The translations under genes and the position numbers were made by a program. The notes under the pieces are model-generated. The model was not told where the DNA came from. It was given only the letters and a program-made list of their open reading frames with translations, and ran no database searches. Positions 46,811 through 59,058 of a stretch of 64,000 nucleotides of DNA are shown piece after piece. Source of the DNA: Antedon mediterranea (Eukaryota; Echinodermata; Crinoidea; Comatulida; Antedonidae); the NCBI RefSeq assembly GCF_964355755.1, contig NC_092679.1, positions 13,694,932-13,758,931 on the forward strand, given 5' to 3'. How positions within the stretch are numbered: position 1 is the stretch's first letter; every line of letters starts with the position of its first letter.

Positions 46811-47375
46811 TCTATATTCACTGATTGTTTTATTTATTTATTTATTTTTTTTTTTTATTTCTTGTGTTTTTTTGTTTTATTTTAAGTTGTTTCATTGCAG
46901 GACCATATTGAAAAACAGAATTTTTTTCTTTTCTGAATTATGTTACCTACCCTGCCTAAATATATTTTAATAAACAAAATAAAATAAAATTTTGCAAAGC
47001 AGGCTCGTTGAGCTTGTGCACTCTTTGTGTTCATAATCAGTGTATCATGTTCTGCATACCTCAATTCAATTCAATTCAAATTAACATTTATTTCTTCCAC
47101 AGTAAAATAACAACAAATATCCAATATAAATTGTAAAATGAAGTAAGCGGGCAAAACTAAAAAAGTAACGCCAGATGAAAAACAGAAATTATATTAATCA
47201 AAAGACCTTGTGACGAGCAAGCCCTTAATAAATAATATAAATAAAAATTACCAATTAATTAACGTACACAAACACACAGACAGGACAGGGCAAAAAAGGA
47301 GAAAAGGGGAACAAACGATCATGACGATGACGATGATATAAAAGCTGATGATAATATAAAAAAACATTTTATTAA

Positions 47376-49184
47376 TCATATTTTGACAAAAGAAATTTGT
47401 TTGGCTTTATGAGAGAAAATTTTCCTGGAGGGAGTTGTAATGATTTCAGGAGAAATGTCATTATATAATTTAACACCGCTATAAGCTATAACGGACGTTG
47501 TGTTGGAGCAACGTAAGTTTGGGCTGAGGAAGATGAAGTTTGTTGCAAGTTCTAGTAGAATAGGAGTGAGTGAGTTTTTGAGAAAGAAGCATAAATTGGA
47601 TGGAAGAAGAGAATGCAAAGCTTCGTAAACAAAGATTGTGTAATTTATTAATGTCATGAACAGTCAGTAAATTTAAATTTTATAAAAAAGGGGACCAGAA
47701 TGATCAAGGGGTGGCGAATCACATATAATGCGTACCGCCTACTTTTGGAGCTTATGAATTTGATAGAGATTTGATTTAAAATTATTGGCCAAGACAATAT
47801 TACAATAGGTAATAAAAGGAAGGATAAGAGAAGAATAAATATAATGTAAGATTGAATTAGGAAGGAAAAATGGAAGGCGATAAATATTAACGATACTTTT
47901 GGATATTTTTAATTCAACTTCTTTTATATGTTTTTTAAAATTGAGTTTGTGATCGATTTCAATGCATAGGAATTTGGTGTGCTGGACAAGAGGGATTATT
48001 TAGTCTCCAATTGAGATATTTCCTATTTCATTAGTTCTTGTTTTGTGACGATTTCCGAACAGCATGAAGTTGCATTTCTTAGTATTGATCGACAGTTTAT
48101 TGACATTAAAGTATTCGGTAACATTATTAAGTTCGCGATTAATAGAAAGAAAGAGGGAATCAAGATTTGAATTAGAATAAAATATGGTGGTGTCGCCAGC
48201 GTAAAGGTAGAACGTTAAATTTTTAGATGAGTTTGGTAAATCATTTACATAAAGAAGAAATAAAATGGGACCGAGGAGGGAACCCTGGGGGACACCGCAA
48301 GTAAGATGTTTAAAATTTGAAAGTGAGCAATTAATCTTTGTACATTGATGTTGGTTGCTAAGGTAGTCTTTAAATAGGTTAAGAGAAGATCGGCGGATAC
48401 CGTAATTAATAATTTGGAAATAAGAATACTGTGATTGATAGTATGAAAGGCCTTAGAAAAGGTCAATGAAAATTCCAGTAAAAAAACTTTGCTTTCGATT
48501 GAATCAGATATATTATTTATTAGGTCGATTAAGACGAAGGATGTAGAATATTGTTTTCTAAAACCAAATTTCTTATTGTAAAGGATATTATTTTTTTGAA
48601 ATTATATGTACGATCATAATAATTTTTTTAAGGATTGTTGAAAATAAAGGTAGAATTGATATTGGACGATAGTTATTTCGGGTCACTTTTGTCATCTTTC
48701 TTGAAAATAGGAGTTACTTTAGCAATCTTCATGGCGTTCGGGAATACGCCACAAAGAGAGAGAGAGACAAAGATTAAAAATGTGCGAAAGAGGGAAAAGA
48801 ATTGGGTATATAGATTGCTTCACGACTTTGTTATTGATGTCATCAATGCCAGGAGCATTATTATTCTTAAAGGAGTTAACAGAATTTCTACTTCAACTAC
48901 TGGAAAAAGAAATAACGATTTAATTAACGGGGGATCGAGATATTTATGGAAAGTTTTAGAACCATAATTAGTGATTTTATGAGCTAATTTAGATCCGATA
49001 CTTGTGAAGTTGTCATTAAAAAGATTTGCAGTTTTGAGGGATCTTTAGTTAACTTACCCTCAAAGTTTATTTCAATATTATCGAAGTTATTAGTACTGTT
49101 TTTACGGGGTTTAAGAAGAGAATTGATGACACACCAAGTACCTTTGACGTTGTTTTTTAGTTCGCTAAATTTATTAGAAATCAT
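47376..49184 (-). pseudogene. LINE reverse transcriptase and C-terminal domain
   Basis: Fragments: KLTKDPSKLQIFL (pre-RT), FSKAFHTINHSILISKL (first catalytic Asp mutated to His in DTINH), then a GVPQGS-like block with frameshift (SPRVPSSVPFYFFF in the shifted frame), YAGDTTIFY at about 48200 (YADD with Ala-Gly change), and MTLINYTIFVYEALHSLLPS at the C-terminal end. Frameshifts and substitutions at catalytic residues show it is dead. Confidence 0.7.
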
Positions 49185-49399
49185 CTTTCCTTACAGTTTT
49201 AAAAATTAAGTTTAATTCATTACGATAGCGTTTGAATTTAGTTATATTAACATGATTAGGATGTCGGAGGCTTTTGGAATACAGTTTGTGCTTATAATTA
49301 ATTGATTTCAATAAACCATCAGTGATCCAAGGCTTAAGTTTGATTTTCTTTTTAGATTGATTAATAAGAACGAAATACATGTACAGAAAAGAGTATTTG

Positions 49400-50161
49400 C
49401 TTAAGAATAAATCATATGCTGCGTTGGGGTCCCGGGCATTGATGACATCGTCCCAGGAACAAGTTGATAGGTCAGTGCGAAATTTATTAATATTATTGAC
49501 GTTAATTTGCGTTTTATATTATTATTGTTAATATTAGTTTTAGCTTTACTTGAGATGTTAAAAACAGGGAGATGATCAGTAACATTGCCGATATTTGAAG
49601 ATTCATTTGTAATGATATTGTCTAAAAGCGTATCAGTATCGGAAGTAATCCGTGTAGATCTATGAATAAGATTGATATAAGAATTATTAAAAGGCAATTA
49701 ACAAAATATTTTGTACTATCATCACTCAAATTTTAGTACATCAACATTAAAATCTCCTAAAATATAGATACGCTTGTTTTCTTTGGAAAGTCTTTTAAGT
49801 AATAAATCAAGTTGCTCGTTTAATATGGAATATTAATTATATGAGGCCTACATATGGTACCAACAATTATATTCTTATCATTAGTTTTTATTTCGATAAA
49901 ATGGTATTCACAAAAGTATGGACTGGATGACAAATCCGTTTTAAATGAAAGACCGTCTCTGACATACATAATAATGCCACCACACTTGTACGTACGTGGT
50001 TTAAAGGTAATAGAGTAATTAGGAATATTAATAAGAGGGTTTTCATGTTTCATCCATGTTTCAGATACAGAAATTACATCAAAATTAAAATTTATAGAAT
50101 ATAGACAGGATGTGAGGTTGTTGAAATATTTTTGGATGCTTCTAGCATTAAATGAATACAA
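49400..50161 (-). pseudogene. LINE apurinic-type endonuclease
   Basis: 50161-49820 reads FNARSIQKYFNNL, FDVISVSETWMK (catalytic Glu), CGGIIMYVRDGLSF, HFIEIKTNDKNIIVGTICRP. 49697-49401 reads RITSDTDTLLDNIITNES and VTDHLPVFNIS with the catalytic Asp-His pair. A frameshift separates the halves. In live elements this nicks the target DNA. Confidence 0.8.
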
Positions 50162-50724
50162 GAAAATTTTCTCTCATAATCCGAATTATAAGTTTGCAAA
50201 AATTCATGTGGTAAATAATACTGGGACAAATTAACATCAGTAAAGTAGTGTTCATCTGGATCAATTATCATTAAAATGTTTATTAGAAGTTGAATAAGGA
50301 TTAAACAAAATATTAGATAATCGATCGGGATTGTTAGCCATTACCGGCATTTAAATGGGAATAGTAGTATAGCAGCATAGTTGAACACGGTTGGAATATA
50401 ACATTTGAACGTTAGATAACTATAATAATAATAACAACAACAGATGAGTTAGTAAATGAATATAATAAAGAAAACATCATAAAGAACGGAATCGTGATAT
50501 TATAATTAAAAAAACTTCGGTTAGCATTGTTAACTACAATATATATTTTAAGGCCTAGAGTGGTCATGAATGTTCAAGCGTTTAAGCCTTTTAGACACCT
50601 GGATAGATCCGACTGATTGCAGACAACCAATTTCTTTGATGCGTTGGTGAGTATGCATTTTCCCATCTTGATTCTAGGTGGATTTGATTGATTTGGCATA
50701 CTTCGTCTTAACGTCTCGTAGTAG

Positions 50725-52020
50725 TGTCACAAGTGACATAAGTTTTGTATTTATTGTGCAAGTCATTCTTATTTTTCCTTTTGTTTTCATTATTTGAACC
50801 TTTCTTTTGTTTTAGGAAACTATTGTTTGAAGCCAGTGGAGCAGAGTGTTTGTGTGCAGAGAAGGAGTGTGTGGAGGTTGCTGATTGGAGGAGAGGTGTA
50901 AGAGTTGAGTTGGTGTGTGAGTTGCTGATTGGTTGAGAAGGATAAGGTGGTGGTATGTGTGCAATTGAGGGAAGGTTGAGAGGGAGATGAAAATTGAGAG
51001 GAGACAGAGAAGGAGGGCTATGTTATGTGGAAGCAGAAAGGAAGTAAAGTGATATATATGAAGTTAATAAATTGTGGGTTGGAAAGAATTATAATGATAT
51101 AGAGCTGAAGCGGAAAGGAAATAAGGTGATATACATGAAGTTAGTAAATTGTGAGTTGGAAACAATTATGGTGGTATAGAGCTGAAGCAGAAAGGAAATA
51201 AGGTGATATACATGAAGTTATTAGATTGTGAGTTGGAAATAATTATGGTAATATAGAGCTGGAACAGAAATGAAATGAAATAAAGTGATATACATGAAGT
51301 GAATAAATCGAAGAATAACTGTTGAAAATAGCAGAATTAATTGCTTTTAAAGACTTGTTGAAAGTATCGAAGACTGACTTTATTGATACTGATATTACTT
51401 TACGTGGAAAAGGAGAAAGAAATAATTGATCGGGGAGCGGATTGCAGTGCAGAACATCAAGAAACATTTTAACTTTATATTTCATTTATTTATATGTCAG
51501 AAAATAGTTGCAGTTTGAGAAGAATTATAATTGGGAATACAAGCAGAACGGGAGCAGAGGCGTGGGAGTTGTTTAGTTGCAGAATCGTTTTAACTTTTAT
51601 CTTTCGAATTTGTTTTTGTGTCAGCGTAGGAGAAAAGGCAAGAAGGAACGATATTGTGGACATTTATTATTGTTTAATTATTCATCTTGTGATATTATTG
51701 TATTTGGAGGGGGGGGGGGGTTCTTGGATTTATTTGACAATAAGGAGATTGTTGATATTTTGTCTGGAAGGATTGGGAATTTGGGAAAGTGTATACATTG
51801 TGTGGGAATAGGGATACTGTTTCATTGTTTGAGAATTGCTTGGGGTTTTTTTGTGGTTTTTTGGGGGGGGTTTGGATTATAAGAGGAAGAATTGGTTGTC
51901 AAGGATTATTAAAGTTACTTTTTACATTTATATGTGTACAGTTGTGGCTATTTACCGTTGTTTACAGGTGGTTACCAGATATTACATATCCGAAAGAGCC
52001 GTAATTGCGGCTGTGTGACA
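50725..52020. mobile_element. Solo LTR, copy 2 (1296 bp), 5-bp target duplication AGTAG
   Basis: It starts TGTCACAAGTGACATAAG and ends GGCTGTGTGACA, with AGTAG at 50720-50724 and 52021-52025. It is over 90 percent like copy 1 (37880-39086) over most of its length. Differences include an extra ~120-bp segment near 51300-51420 and the number of internal tandem units. It inserted into a LINE ORF1, so it is younger than that LINE. Confidence 0.87.
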
Positions 52021-52026
52021 AGTAGC

Positions 52027-52680
52027 TTTGAACGTTTTAAAGTCAGGTTTTCGTGCACAAAATATTGAGTGCCTTTGAAACGTTTCTTAGCTTTAGAAAA
52101 TCTCGCTTCTCCTCTTGTAATTGGTAAACTTGATTATGATACTCCTCGGTTTTTTGTTGGTATCGGGGTCTCTTTTCGGTCCCAACCTATGAGATCGATT
52201 AATATCTGTCTCATCAATAGAAACGTTCAGTTTTTCTTTGAAGACCTTTCTTACTTCAATGTCGGTACTTTCATTTAGCGTTTCAGGGACACCATGTGAA
52301 ATTTCGTCTGGAATACTGCTCTGCATTATCGATATCATTTTCTAGCCTTGTAATTCGTTCTTCTAGGTGCCTATCTTAGAGTTAGTTTCGTTAATGTCAA
52401 AATGTAAAAAGGGTCCGATAAGGAGAGTAAGCTTACCGATAATTTCGTCATGAACGACATTAGAAACAGCTTCATCGATTTTTGTCATAAAAGGTGAGTC
52501 AGATGCAAGGCATTTCTGCAATTCTGAGTCAATCATTTCTTTCACATCTAAATCATTAATGCATTCCTTTTGTTTTTCAGGCTGGCTGCTGTCTCCAACA
52601 GAATCTGCCGATTGCTCGTCGGTATCTGCCTTTTTCTTTTTGCTACCTGCCATCGAGTTAGAATTAAATGGAGATAACAC
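52027..52680 (-). pseudogene. LINE ORF1 (RNA-binding protein), split by the solo LTR
   Basis: The first part (52680-52363) is Lys/Asp/Glu-rich and coiled-coil-like (GSKKKKADTDEQSADSVGD...). The second (52338-52093 and on) reads VFKEKLNVSIDETDINRSHR and KKPRSIIIKFTNYKRRSEIF, an L1-ORF1-like RNA-binding fold. The frame continues as KAKKRFKGTQYFVHENLTLK up to the LTR at 52020, and the C-terminal end resumes at about 50719 (KMGKCILTNASKKL). This fixes the LTR insertion point in ORF1. Confidence 0.7.
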
Positions 52681-52914
52681 AGCAAAGCAAGTTGAAAACG
52701 ACCACAGTCAAGGTATGCACAAGCAAAGTATGCAGTAGTCCGTTGTTTGGTATAGTGTGGGACAGGTGATGCTTAGTAGTTGATCAATACAAGTAAGAGA
52801 TAGCTGTATGCCTAGTAGTTGGGCAAGCTTGAATAGGAATTGGCTAACAATGGTAACCCGGAGCGCGTCGCTCAAACACATCCGTTCACCATGAGAGCTT
52901 GTGTGAATGTAAAT

Positions 52915-53300
52915 GGCTCAGGCTATATTATTGTGCCAGTTCTGCGGTACATTTCATTTCGAAACCTAAGCTCCACTGACGAGATCTAATAAGATCGAAA
53001 CAGTCTTGTCTGCAGATTGGATATTACACTCCTCTACTTTCTGCTATTATACATATGTATGTTGTTTTATAGAGCACTCTTCAGTTTGAAACGGTGCATT
53101 TTGTTGTGAATACTATTTGCATTTTGCAAAGCACGCTCGTTGAGCTTGTGCACTCTTTGTGTTTATAATCCGAGTACCATGTCCCACATACCTGGCTCAG
53201 CCTTTATATTGTTCCAGTTCTGCGGTACATTTCATTTTGAAACCTGAGCTGCACTGACTAGATCTAATAAGATCGAAACAATACTGTCTGCAGATTGGAG
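52915..53300. repeat. Duplicated ~110-bp segment
   Basis: GTTCTGCGGTACATTTCATT ... GATCTAATAAGATCGAAACA occurs at 52915-53025 and 53193-53300. Between them is the right copy of the 78-bp repeat. The layout suggests tandem promoter-like units at the 5' end of the LINE, or an older host repeat. Confidence 0.75.
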
Positions 53301-53559
53301 AGATTCTAGATGCATAACAAAAACGTAGATCCAGGCTAATGTACTTGCGTTTTATTTATACATCAAATATACATCAACATAATTTTATGATTCGGTGAAA
53401 ATACAAAAATGCTACATATTTATATGCAATGCAATTGCAAATTTATATAATCATAAGCTTTCATTTTTATGCCATATATCAATATGTATGACTTTTAAGA
53501 TTGTTTACTAACTTATTTAATACCCGAGTATATATTGTTGTGGCTTAAATGATGTCATT

Positions 53560-54370
53560 ACATTGTTCAAAATATATTTGACATATGTTTGTGTTGTTAT
53601 ACATGTCATAAGTTTTAATTTGATACAAAAATTGACATGTTTATTGTAACTGGGGCCTCACTGGTCACTTATTTGAGTTGAATAGGAGTCAACTAGCCAC
53701 ACTAGCTAGTGAGATTTCTATTATACGTCGCTTGGCATTATGCAAATCAATCCAGGTAAGCATACGTTCAACAATGATTAAGTAATAGTTAGCTCAGTTA
53801 CGCATACTGCCGTTTCATTTTTCACAAAGTTATGTAATTTATTTATTATATATTATAAACACAAGAGGCAAAGAACATTAATTCTAACCCGCCCGGTGAT
53901 ATACTGAACAGCGGTCCGAGTTCGAGTCTCGGTTGGGGCGACTTTTTCTCATTCTCACAGATTTCCTCATCTTTATCGTTTCAAATTTATTATATATTAT
54001 ATATATATCATGTAGTTCCGTGGTGTTTGTACGTCATAAGTTTTAATTTAATACCAAACATGCCATATTAATTTCCCACGAAGTTTTGTAATATATTATG
54101 GATGTGGCTTTGATGACGTCATTATATTGTGAAATTATATTGTTCTTATGATAGTGGTATTGTACATGTCATATGCTTTAATTTGATAACAAACTTGCCA
54201 TATTTAATTATTTGTTTAATTTTTTCACGAAGTTATGTAATATATAATAAGTGTGGCTTTGATGAAGTCATTATATTGGAAAATTATATTTTCTCATGTG
54301 AGTGGTATTGTACATGTAATAAGCTATAATTTGATACTAAACTTGACATATTTATGTAATTTTCTATAGC
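53560..54370. repeat. Degenerate tandem repeat, unit about 135-140 bp, related to the arms of the 15.7-20.5-kb transposon
   Basis: The motif TACATGTCATAAGTTTTAAT with TTGATA(C)CAAACTTG recurs at about 53605, 54030, 54165 and 54305. The same motif is in the arms at 17340-17390 and 20270-20320. It could be arm-derived satellite. A SINE scrap (53881-53990) is nested in it. Confidence 0.65.
53881..53990 (+). mobile_element. SINE-like fragment with B box
   Basis: CGAGTTCGAGTCTCGGTTGG is a pol III B box with tRNA-like 3' half; the A-box half is missing or decayed. A T-rich body with TTTCCTCATCTTTATC follows and is shared with 6603-6640. Confidence 0.5.
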
Positions 54371-54379
54371 TATATAATA

Positions 54380-54975
54380 TATTAACAAGGCCATATACAT
54401 GGCTGCAGTCGCGTGCTCAAGTTAGTGTTTACCGACCGACCAACCAACCGACCGAAATTGCTGAACATATTTAAAAATGTTGAAAATGTTTAAAAACATA
54501 TATATACATATATTTTTTTAATTTACACGTGCGTAGCCTGTCACTTTTGACGTGCTCGTATAACGTAATTTCCAGTTGGAAAGTGAATCAAATATCATGA
54601 CATTTATTAAAAGAAAGGTGCAGTGCGCGTGCAAAAATCTGCGCACTTATTGCAATTAAATTATTTTTTTTTAAATTGCCTGAAACGTACTTTAATTTCA
54701 TCGAAAATAAATTTGACATTTTTGAAAATTTTAAGCGCGCGTACGCATGCGTTATATGCGCTACGCACGTTGCCATATGATGAAATATGATCTGAAATTT
54801 ATGAGTACCAAATTTTATTTAATTGTGATTCATGCTTGTGAAGATATATGATTACACGTGATTTCGTTAAATCGTGCGTAGACCGCGTAATTTTTTAGTC
54901 TTGGCCATAAGAAATATACTCTGAAAATATGACTTACCGACCAACCGACCAACCGACCGACATAGTGAGCTGCAG
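54380..54975. repeat. (CGGT)n-bearing dispersed repeat, copy 5 (longest)
   Basis: It runs from AACAAGGCCATATACATGGC through ACCG units to a second ACCG run and CGACATAGTGAGCTGCAG. It contains GCGCGCGTACGCATGCG-type alternating purine/pyrimidine DNA. It is the inverted counterpart of the copy at 33245-33660. Confidence 0.85.
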
Positions 54976-55006
54976 AATATTCCCTTCATTTGAGGTAATC
55001 TATAAT

Positions 55007-55625
55007 TATATAAATTTACGTAAGGGCAAAATTCGGTAAATCACGCGTTATTTCTAGAATGTTTACTCGATGGTATATAAAGTTGATTAGAATCTCGGTA
55101 CTGATTTAAACCACCAGATGTAACCATGTTTACTAATTAAATTGAGTTAGATAATTAGTTATTGACAATTAAAACGAATTTAGGTTGAACGATTTGCCCC
55201 AAATAGGGGTGTTTTCCGACCGTAGTATATACTGTCTAATGGATGTCCTCTTAAAAAATACCTGCACACAATAATACGAGGATGATAAATCACGCGTTAA
55301 TTCTAGAATGTTTACTCGATGGTATATATAGTTGGTACGTACTTTCGATACTGATTTTAACCATCTGATGTAACCCTGTTTACTAATTAAATTGAGTTAG
55401 ATAATTAGTTATTGACAATACCCGCATACAATAATACGAGGATGATTCACATTTTCCTATCTCCTCCTACGATAATTGTTTTTAATGGCTGAAAACGGGT
55501 TGAACAGCTCGAGTACAGTATCATAATGTTGAAGACAGGCCGATTTTCTATTTTGATAGATTTAATATACGTTTATACAGTACAAATGTACTGATTTGCA
55601 ATGAATGGAACATTCCAAATTAGTT
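55007..55625 (+). mobile_element. Helitron relative of the 15.9-kb element, with internal duplication
   Basis: It begins TCTATAATTATATAAATTTA after an A and follows the 15878-16330 sequence. The section with TTTCTAGAATGTTTACTCGATGG occurs twice (about 55050 and 55295), a partial tandem duplication. The CTAG terminus was not found, so the 3' part is lost. Confidence 0.65.
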
Positions 55626-55864
55626 GGTTTAAACATGCTTGCATACCTCCATGGTTTAACACAAGTAGGTAAATTTATGGGCAATTAGAAAATAAACTAA
55701 ATAGTATTGTAATGCTATAGGTATTAACCACTTTTGATCGCCATTTGAATCGCAAATTTCTTATTGTGTGTCTTGATAGGCCTACTGTTAGATAAAATAT
55801 AAACAAATATACTAATAAACTTTATTACTGTGACTGTGGGGTAGTCCCTACTTTTAGATTATAA

Positions 55865-56040
55865 ATATATAATAATAATAATACTTTATTACTGACAGTT
55901 GCTTCTCCACGTTTGTACCTAGTTAAGCTTAGCCTAACTGGTAGGCTCACTGCTCTGTAGGCGCCTAGTGTACGAGGGTACTGTGAAGTGTAATCAGCCT
56001 AGCCTAGTAGGCTTGGTCTAGTCCTGATGACTTTTACATT
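55865..56040 (-). mobile_element. Probable LINE or SINE 3' end with (ATT)n tail
   Basis: On the minus strand a stretch ends AGTAATAAAGTATTATTATT and TAT, the same style of tail as the LINE at 3897. There is no coding content and the assignment is tentative. Confidence 0.4.
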
Positions 56041-56556
56041 GCTTATAGTCCAGTATGAAATGTAGCGATATGATAAGTTGCATTTTTTTTGCTATATTTG
56101 GTAAAAATTGGATATGTTGTAGAATACACATCACTGAATCCAAAAAGTATTTGCTCCATTTTTTTTTTCATACGCAAAGGGGGTTGGCAGCCATTTAAAA
56201 ATGGCCGCCATTTTGGACAAAATTGTTTCAAATATTGTAAGTTTATGACATTTAAAGATGTTATTGAGATAGAAATTCAATCATAAAAGTAACAATAAAT
56301 GTTCAAATAATATTTCATATTTGTGTAACAGAAAAGCCAAAATGGCAGACATTTCAACCAAAATGGCCGCCATTTTATCCAACATGGCCGCCATTTTTAT
56401 CTGAAATGGCTACATAATCAAATTGTTTTTTTTAACTTTAATTAAATACATAGGCTATAACATAATGATATTTGTGTTTAATTACTTTAATTATTCGTCG
56501 TCATTTTAGCCATCACTATCACTGTCCGAATCGGATGTAGACAACAATGGTCATAT

Positions 56557-57207
56557 GTTGATTTGATTTGTATTCATTTGGAAAATCATCATAAAAAATA
56601 CATACAAAGTGATAACATAAATTACGGACATTACAAATAATACATTTATAAAAGATTTTCCAGGATAGCCCAAAAAGCTTATCAGCTTATTTCCATTGGG
56701 ATCCTTTACAATCTAAAATAAAAACATTACAAAATATTGCATTAAACACGTAAATATAACAAAAACAATAATATAAAAAACAAGTTAAATTAAAGACTAT
56801 GATTGACTTATATAGTTATTTGGTAGAACAGAAATGTGATTTAACATTTTTCTTAAAATTAAATTTGTTTTCTATTTGCTGAATGGAATGAGGTAGGTTA
56901 TTCCATGCCTGTATAATAAAACGTAGATATTTGACTATCAGATTTAGGAACTGAAAATCCATTGACCTTACTTCTAGTCATATAATGGTGGTTAGATGAA
57001 ACTCTTTTAAACTTTTCAGTTAAATAAGATACTGATTTTCCATAAAAAATCTTATGAACATGATTAAGTTTGAGTTGGCAAATTCTATCCTCTAGACATA
57101 ATTGACCGATTTGGTTCAGTTCGTCTTTACCAATATGTGCACGATCATTTTTATTTAATATAAACCTAGTAACTTTATTTTGACTGGTTTGAAGTCTGTT
57201 ATTCACG
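56557..57207 (-). pseudogene. 5'-truncated LINE inserted in the left arm
   Basis: Minus strand: LQTSQNKVTRFILNKNDRAH, LCLEDRICQLKLNHVHKIF, YMTRSKVNGFSVP, FYYTGMEAWNNLPHSIQ and a stop at about 56825, then an AT-rich 3' region. This is the C-terminal end of a Jockey/L2-type LINE protein. Its frame happens to fuse with the Cys-rich end of the transposon protein (MCKCEADVNN) at 57200. Confidence 0.8.
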
Positions 57208-57790
57208 TCTGCTTCGCATTTACACATCTCGGTACATTATAGATCCATATATTGGCCTGGAGATGTGCACGTAGTATGTGCTGGTGCAACGCTCCAGAAG
57301 TTGGTGGCAATTTTTCCACACCTTGATTATTTGGCAGTGTTTTGAACCACTGACACCCTTTTAGTTCCAAGAAGACTGCACAGAAACTTCTCGCATCCTG
57401 CCTTCCCATTGAAAGATGGCATATTGTCTTTTCCGAGTTTGACTAGAGCTTCTATGATGTGAGGAGGTGACTTCATATACAATCTTAAAAGCTGTTTTTT
57501 TCCTGTGACCCGTAACACCACATCCAGTGATAGCATAGAAACCTGGTAGTCCGGCTGCCTTTTCTGGTCCAAGGTGATCGTATATTGGTTGAAGAGTAAT
57601 TCTTCTTCCTGTTTCAGCTGTGCCTGAGTGTTAAAATTCCAGTATTTTCCCCCAAATGTTGTAGGCGCCTTAGAATTAAAACAAACCAGTCGGTATCTTG
57701 CGTGAAGAAGTCGACTTCATTTCCTGGTGTAGATGCTATTTCAATGCCATGAGGGATCATTAGTGTGTCTACCTCTTCTTGGGTGTTCAC
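57208..57790 (-). pseudogene. Nuclease-gene 3' half, left arm of the palindrome
   Basis: Fragments on the minus strand give TQEEVDTLMIPHGIEIASTP, VDFFTQDTDWFVLILRR (D-x-D acidic site kept), YMKSPPHIIEALVKLGKDNM, AGCEKFLCSLLGTKRVS and GALHQHILRAHLQANIW. The right arm has the same gene, but lost the TQDTDW segment by a small deletion. Several frameshifts separate the pieces. Confidence 0.65.
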
Positions 57791-57825
57791 GTGACTGTTA
57801 CAATAGGATGATTAATATCACCTCA

Positions 57826-59058
57826 GCCTGTGAATCGCTATCTCATCATCGATGGAATGGCAGTTGTTCAAACTCTTATGAATGTTCAGACTTTTACCAC
57901 CTGCAAAGATTTTGTGGAGGCATTTGTAGCCTGCATAGATTCTCTACTTAACAAATACATTTATGTTGGTGGACGTGTTGTCTTTGACAATTATGAGAAG
58001 ACACTTTCGCTTAAAGACAATATCCGATATCAATCATCTCCTCCTAAAATTGTGGAAATTATTGTGGAAGATTCCACACTGATTAAAAACAAAGCAATAT
58101 TCTTGTCAAGCAACACGACAAAAGATCAACTCACAATTTATCTTGCCGACAAATCAGTACGAAATTGTAAACATCCTATTGTAACAGTCATGCGACAAGA
58201 TGAACACAAACACACCTGAACATTCCCCAACACCACCTGTGAGCACCCAAAGAAGAGGTAGATATACTAATGATCCCTCATGGTATTGAAGTAGCATCTA
58301 CACCAGGAAATGAAGTCGACTTATTTGTTTTAATTTGAAGGCGCCTACAACAGTTAGGGGAAAATTCTGGTATTTTAACAGGCACAGCTGAAACAAGAAG
58401 AATTGCTCTTTAATCAATATACGATCCCCTTGGACCGGAAAAGGCAGCCAGACTACCAGGTTTCCATGCTATCACTGGATGTACACAGGAAAAAACAGCT
58501 TTTAAGATGTATATGAAGTCATCTCCTCACATCATAGAAGCGTTAGTCAAACTCGGTGAAGACAATGTGCCATCTTTCAATGTGAAGGCAGGATGCGAGG
58601 AGTTTCTGTGCGGTCTTATTGAAACTAAAAGGGTGTCAGCCAAAGATTCATCAACCCTGAGATGGAAACGGTTCAAAACACTGCCAAATAATCAAGGTGT
58701 GGAAAAATTGCCACCAACGTCTGGAGCGTTGCACCAGCACATACTACGTGCACATCTCCAGGCCAATATATATATGGAGCCATGTAACTATTGATCCAAT
58801 AATTCCTGATCCATGCCAAAACTTGACTGGTTTATAGAGAACGGTAAACTAAGACCAGTATTATACGAGAAGCAAACTGCTCCAGAAGCAGTTGTGGAGC
58901 TAATACGGTGTTCATGTTTAAGTACATGTTCCCATAATACATGCACGTGCAAGAAAAACAATCTACAATATACCGAGATGTGTAAATGCGAAACAGACGA
59001 GAATAACTGTCACAATAATTATATGACCATTGTTGTCTACATCCGATTCGGACAGTGA
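57826..59058 (+). pseudogene. XPG/FEN-like nuclease gene of the transposon, right arm
   Basis: 57830-58219 reads YLIIDGMAVVQTLMN (likely N-terminal metal-binding Asp), GRVVFDNYEKTLSLKDNIRY (like the XPG 'FDG..K' turn) and KAIFLSSNTTKDQLTIYLAD. After breaks come PLGPEKAARLPGFHAITGC, then 58507-58794 MYMKSSPHIIEALVKLGEDN... and KRFKTLPNNQGVEKLPPTSG. 58813-59058 reads WFIENGKLRPVLYEKQTAPE and a Cys-rich tail CSCLSTCSHNTCTCKKN. The nuclease is inactive: the DTD segment and the Asp after ITGC are deleted. No transposase motif of other superfamilies was recognised. Confidence 0.65.

Larger units (their letters stand above)
47063..53123 (-). mobile_element. Near full-length LINE, decayed, containing solo LTR copy 2
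   Basis: On the minus strand: ORF1 (52680-52021, continuing at 50719), endonuclease (50161-49400), linker, RT (about 48990-48170), C-terminal region, and an (AATTG)n tail at 47065-47085. A 78-bp, roughly 88 percent identical direct repeat flanks it (46986-47062 and 53124-53200; core GCTCGTTGAGCTTGTGCACT). This may be an unusually long, old target duplication or a shared host repeat. Without the LTR the element is about 4.8 kb. Confidence 0.75.
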
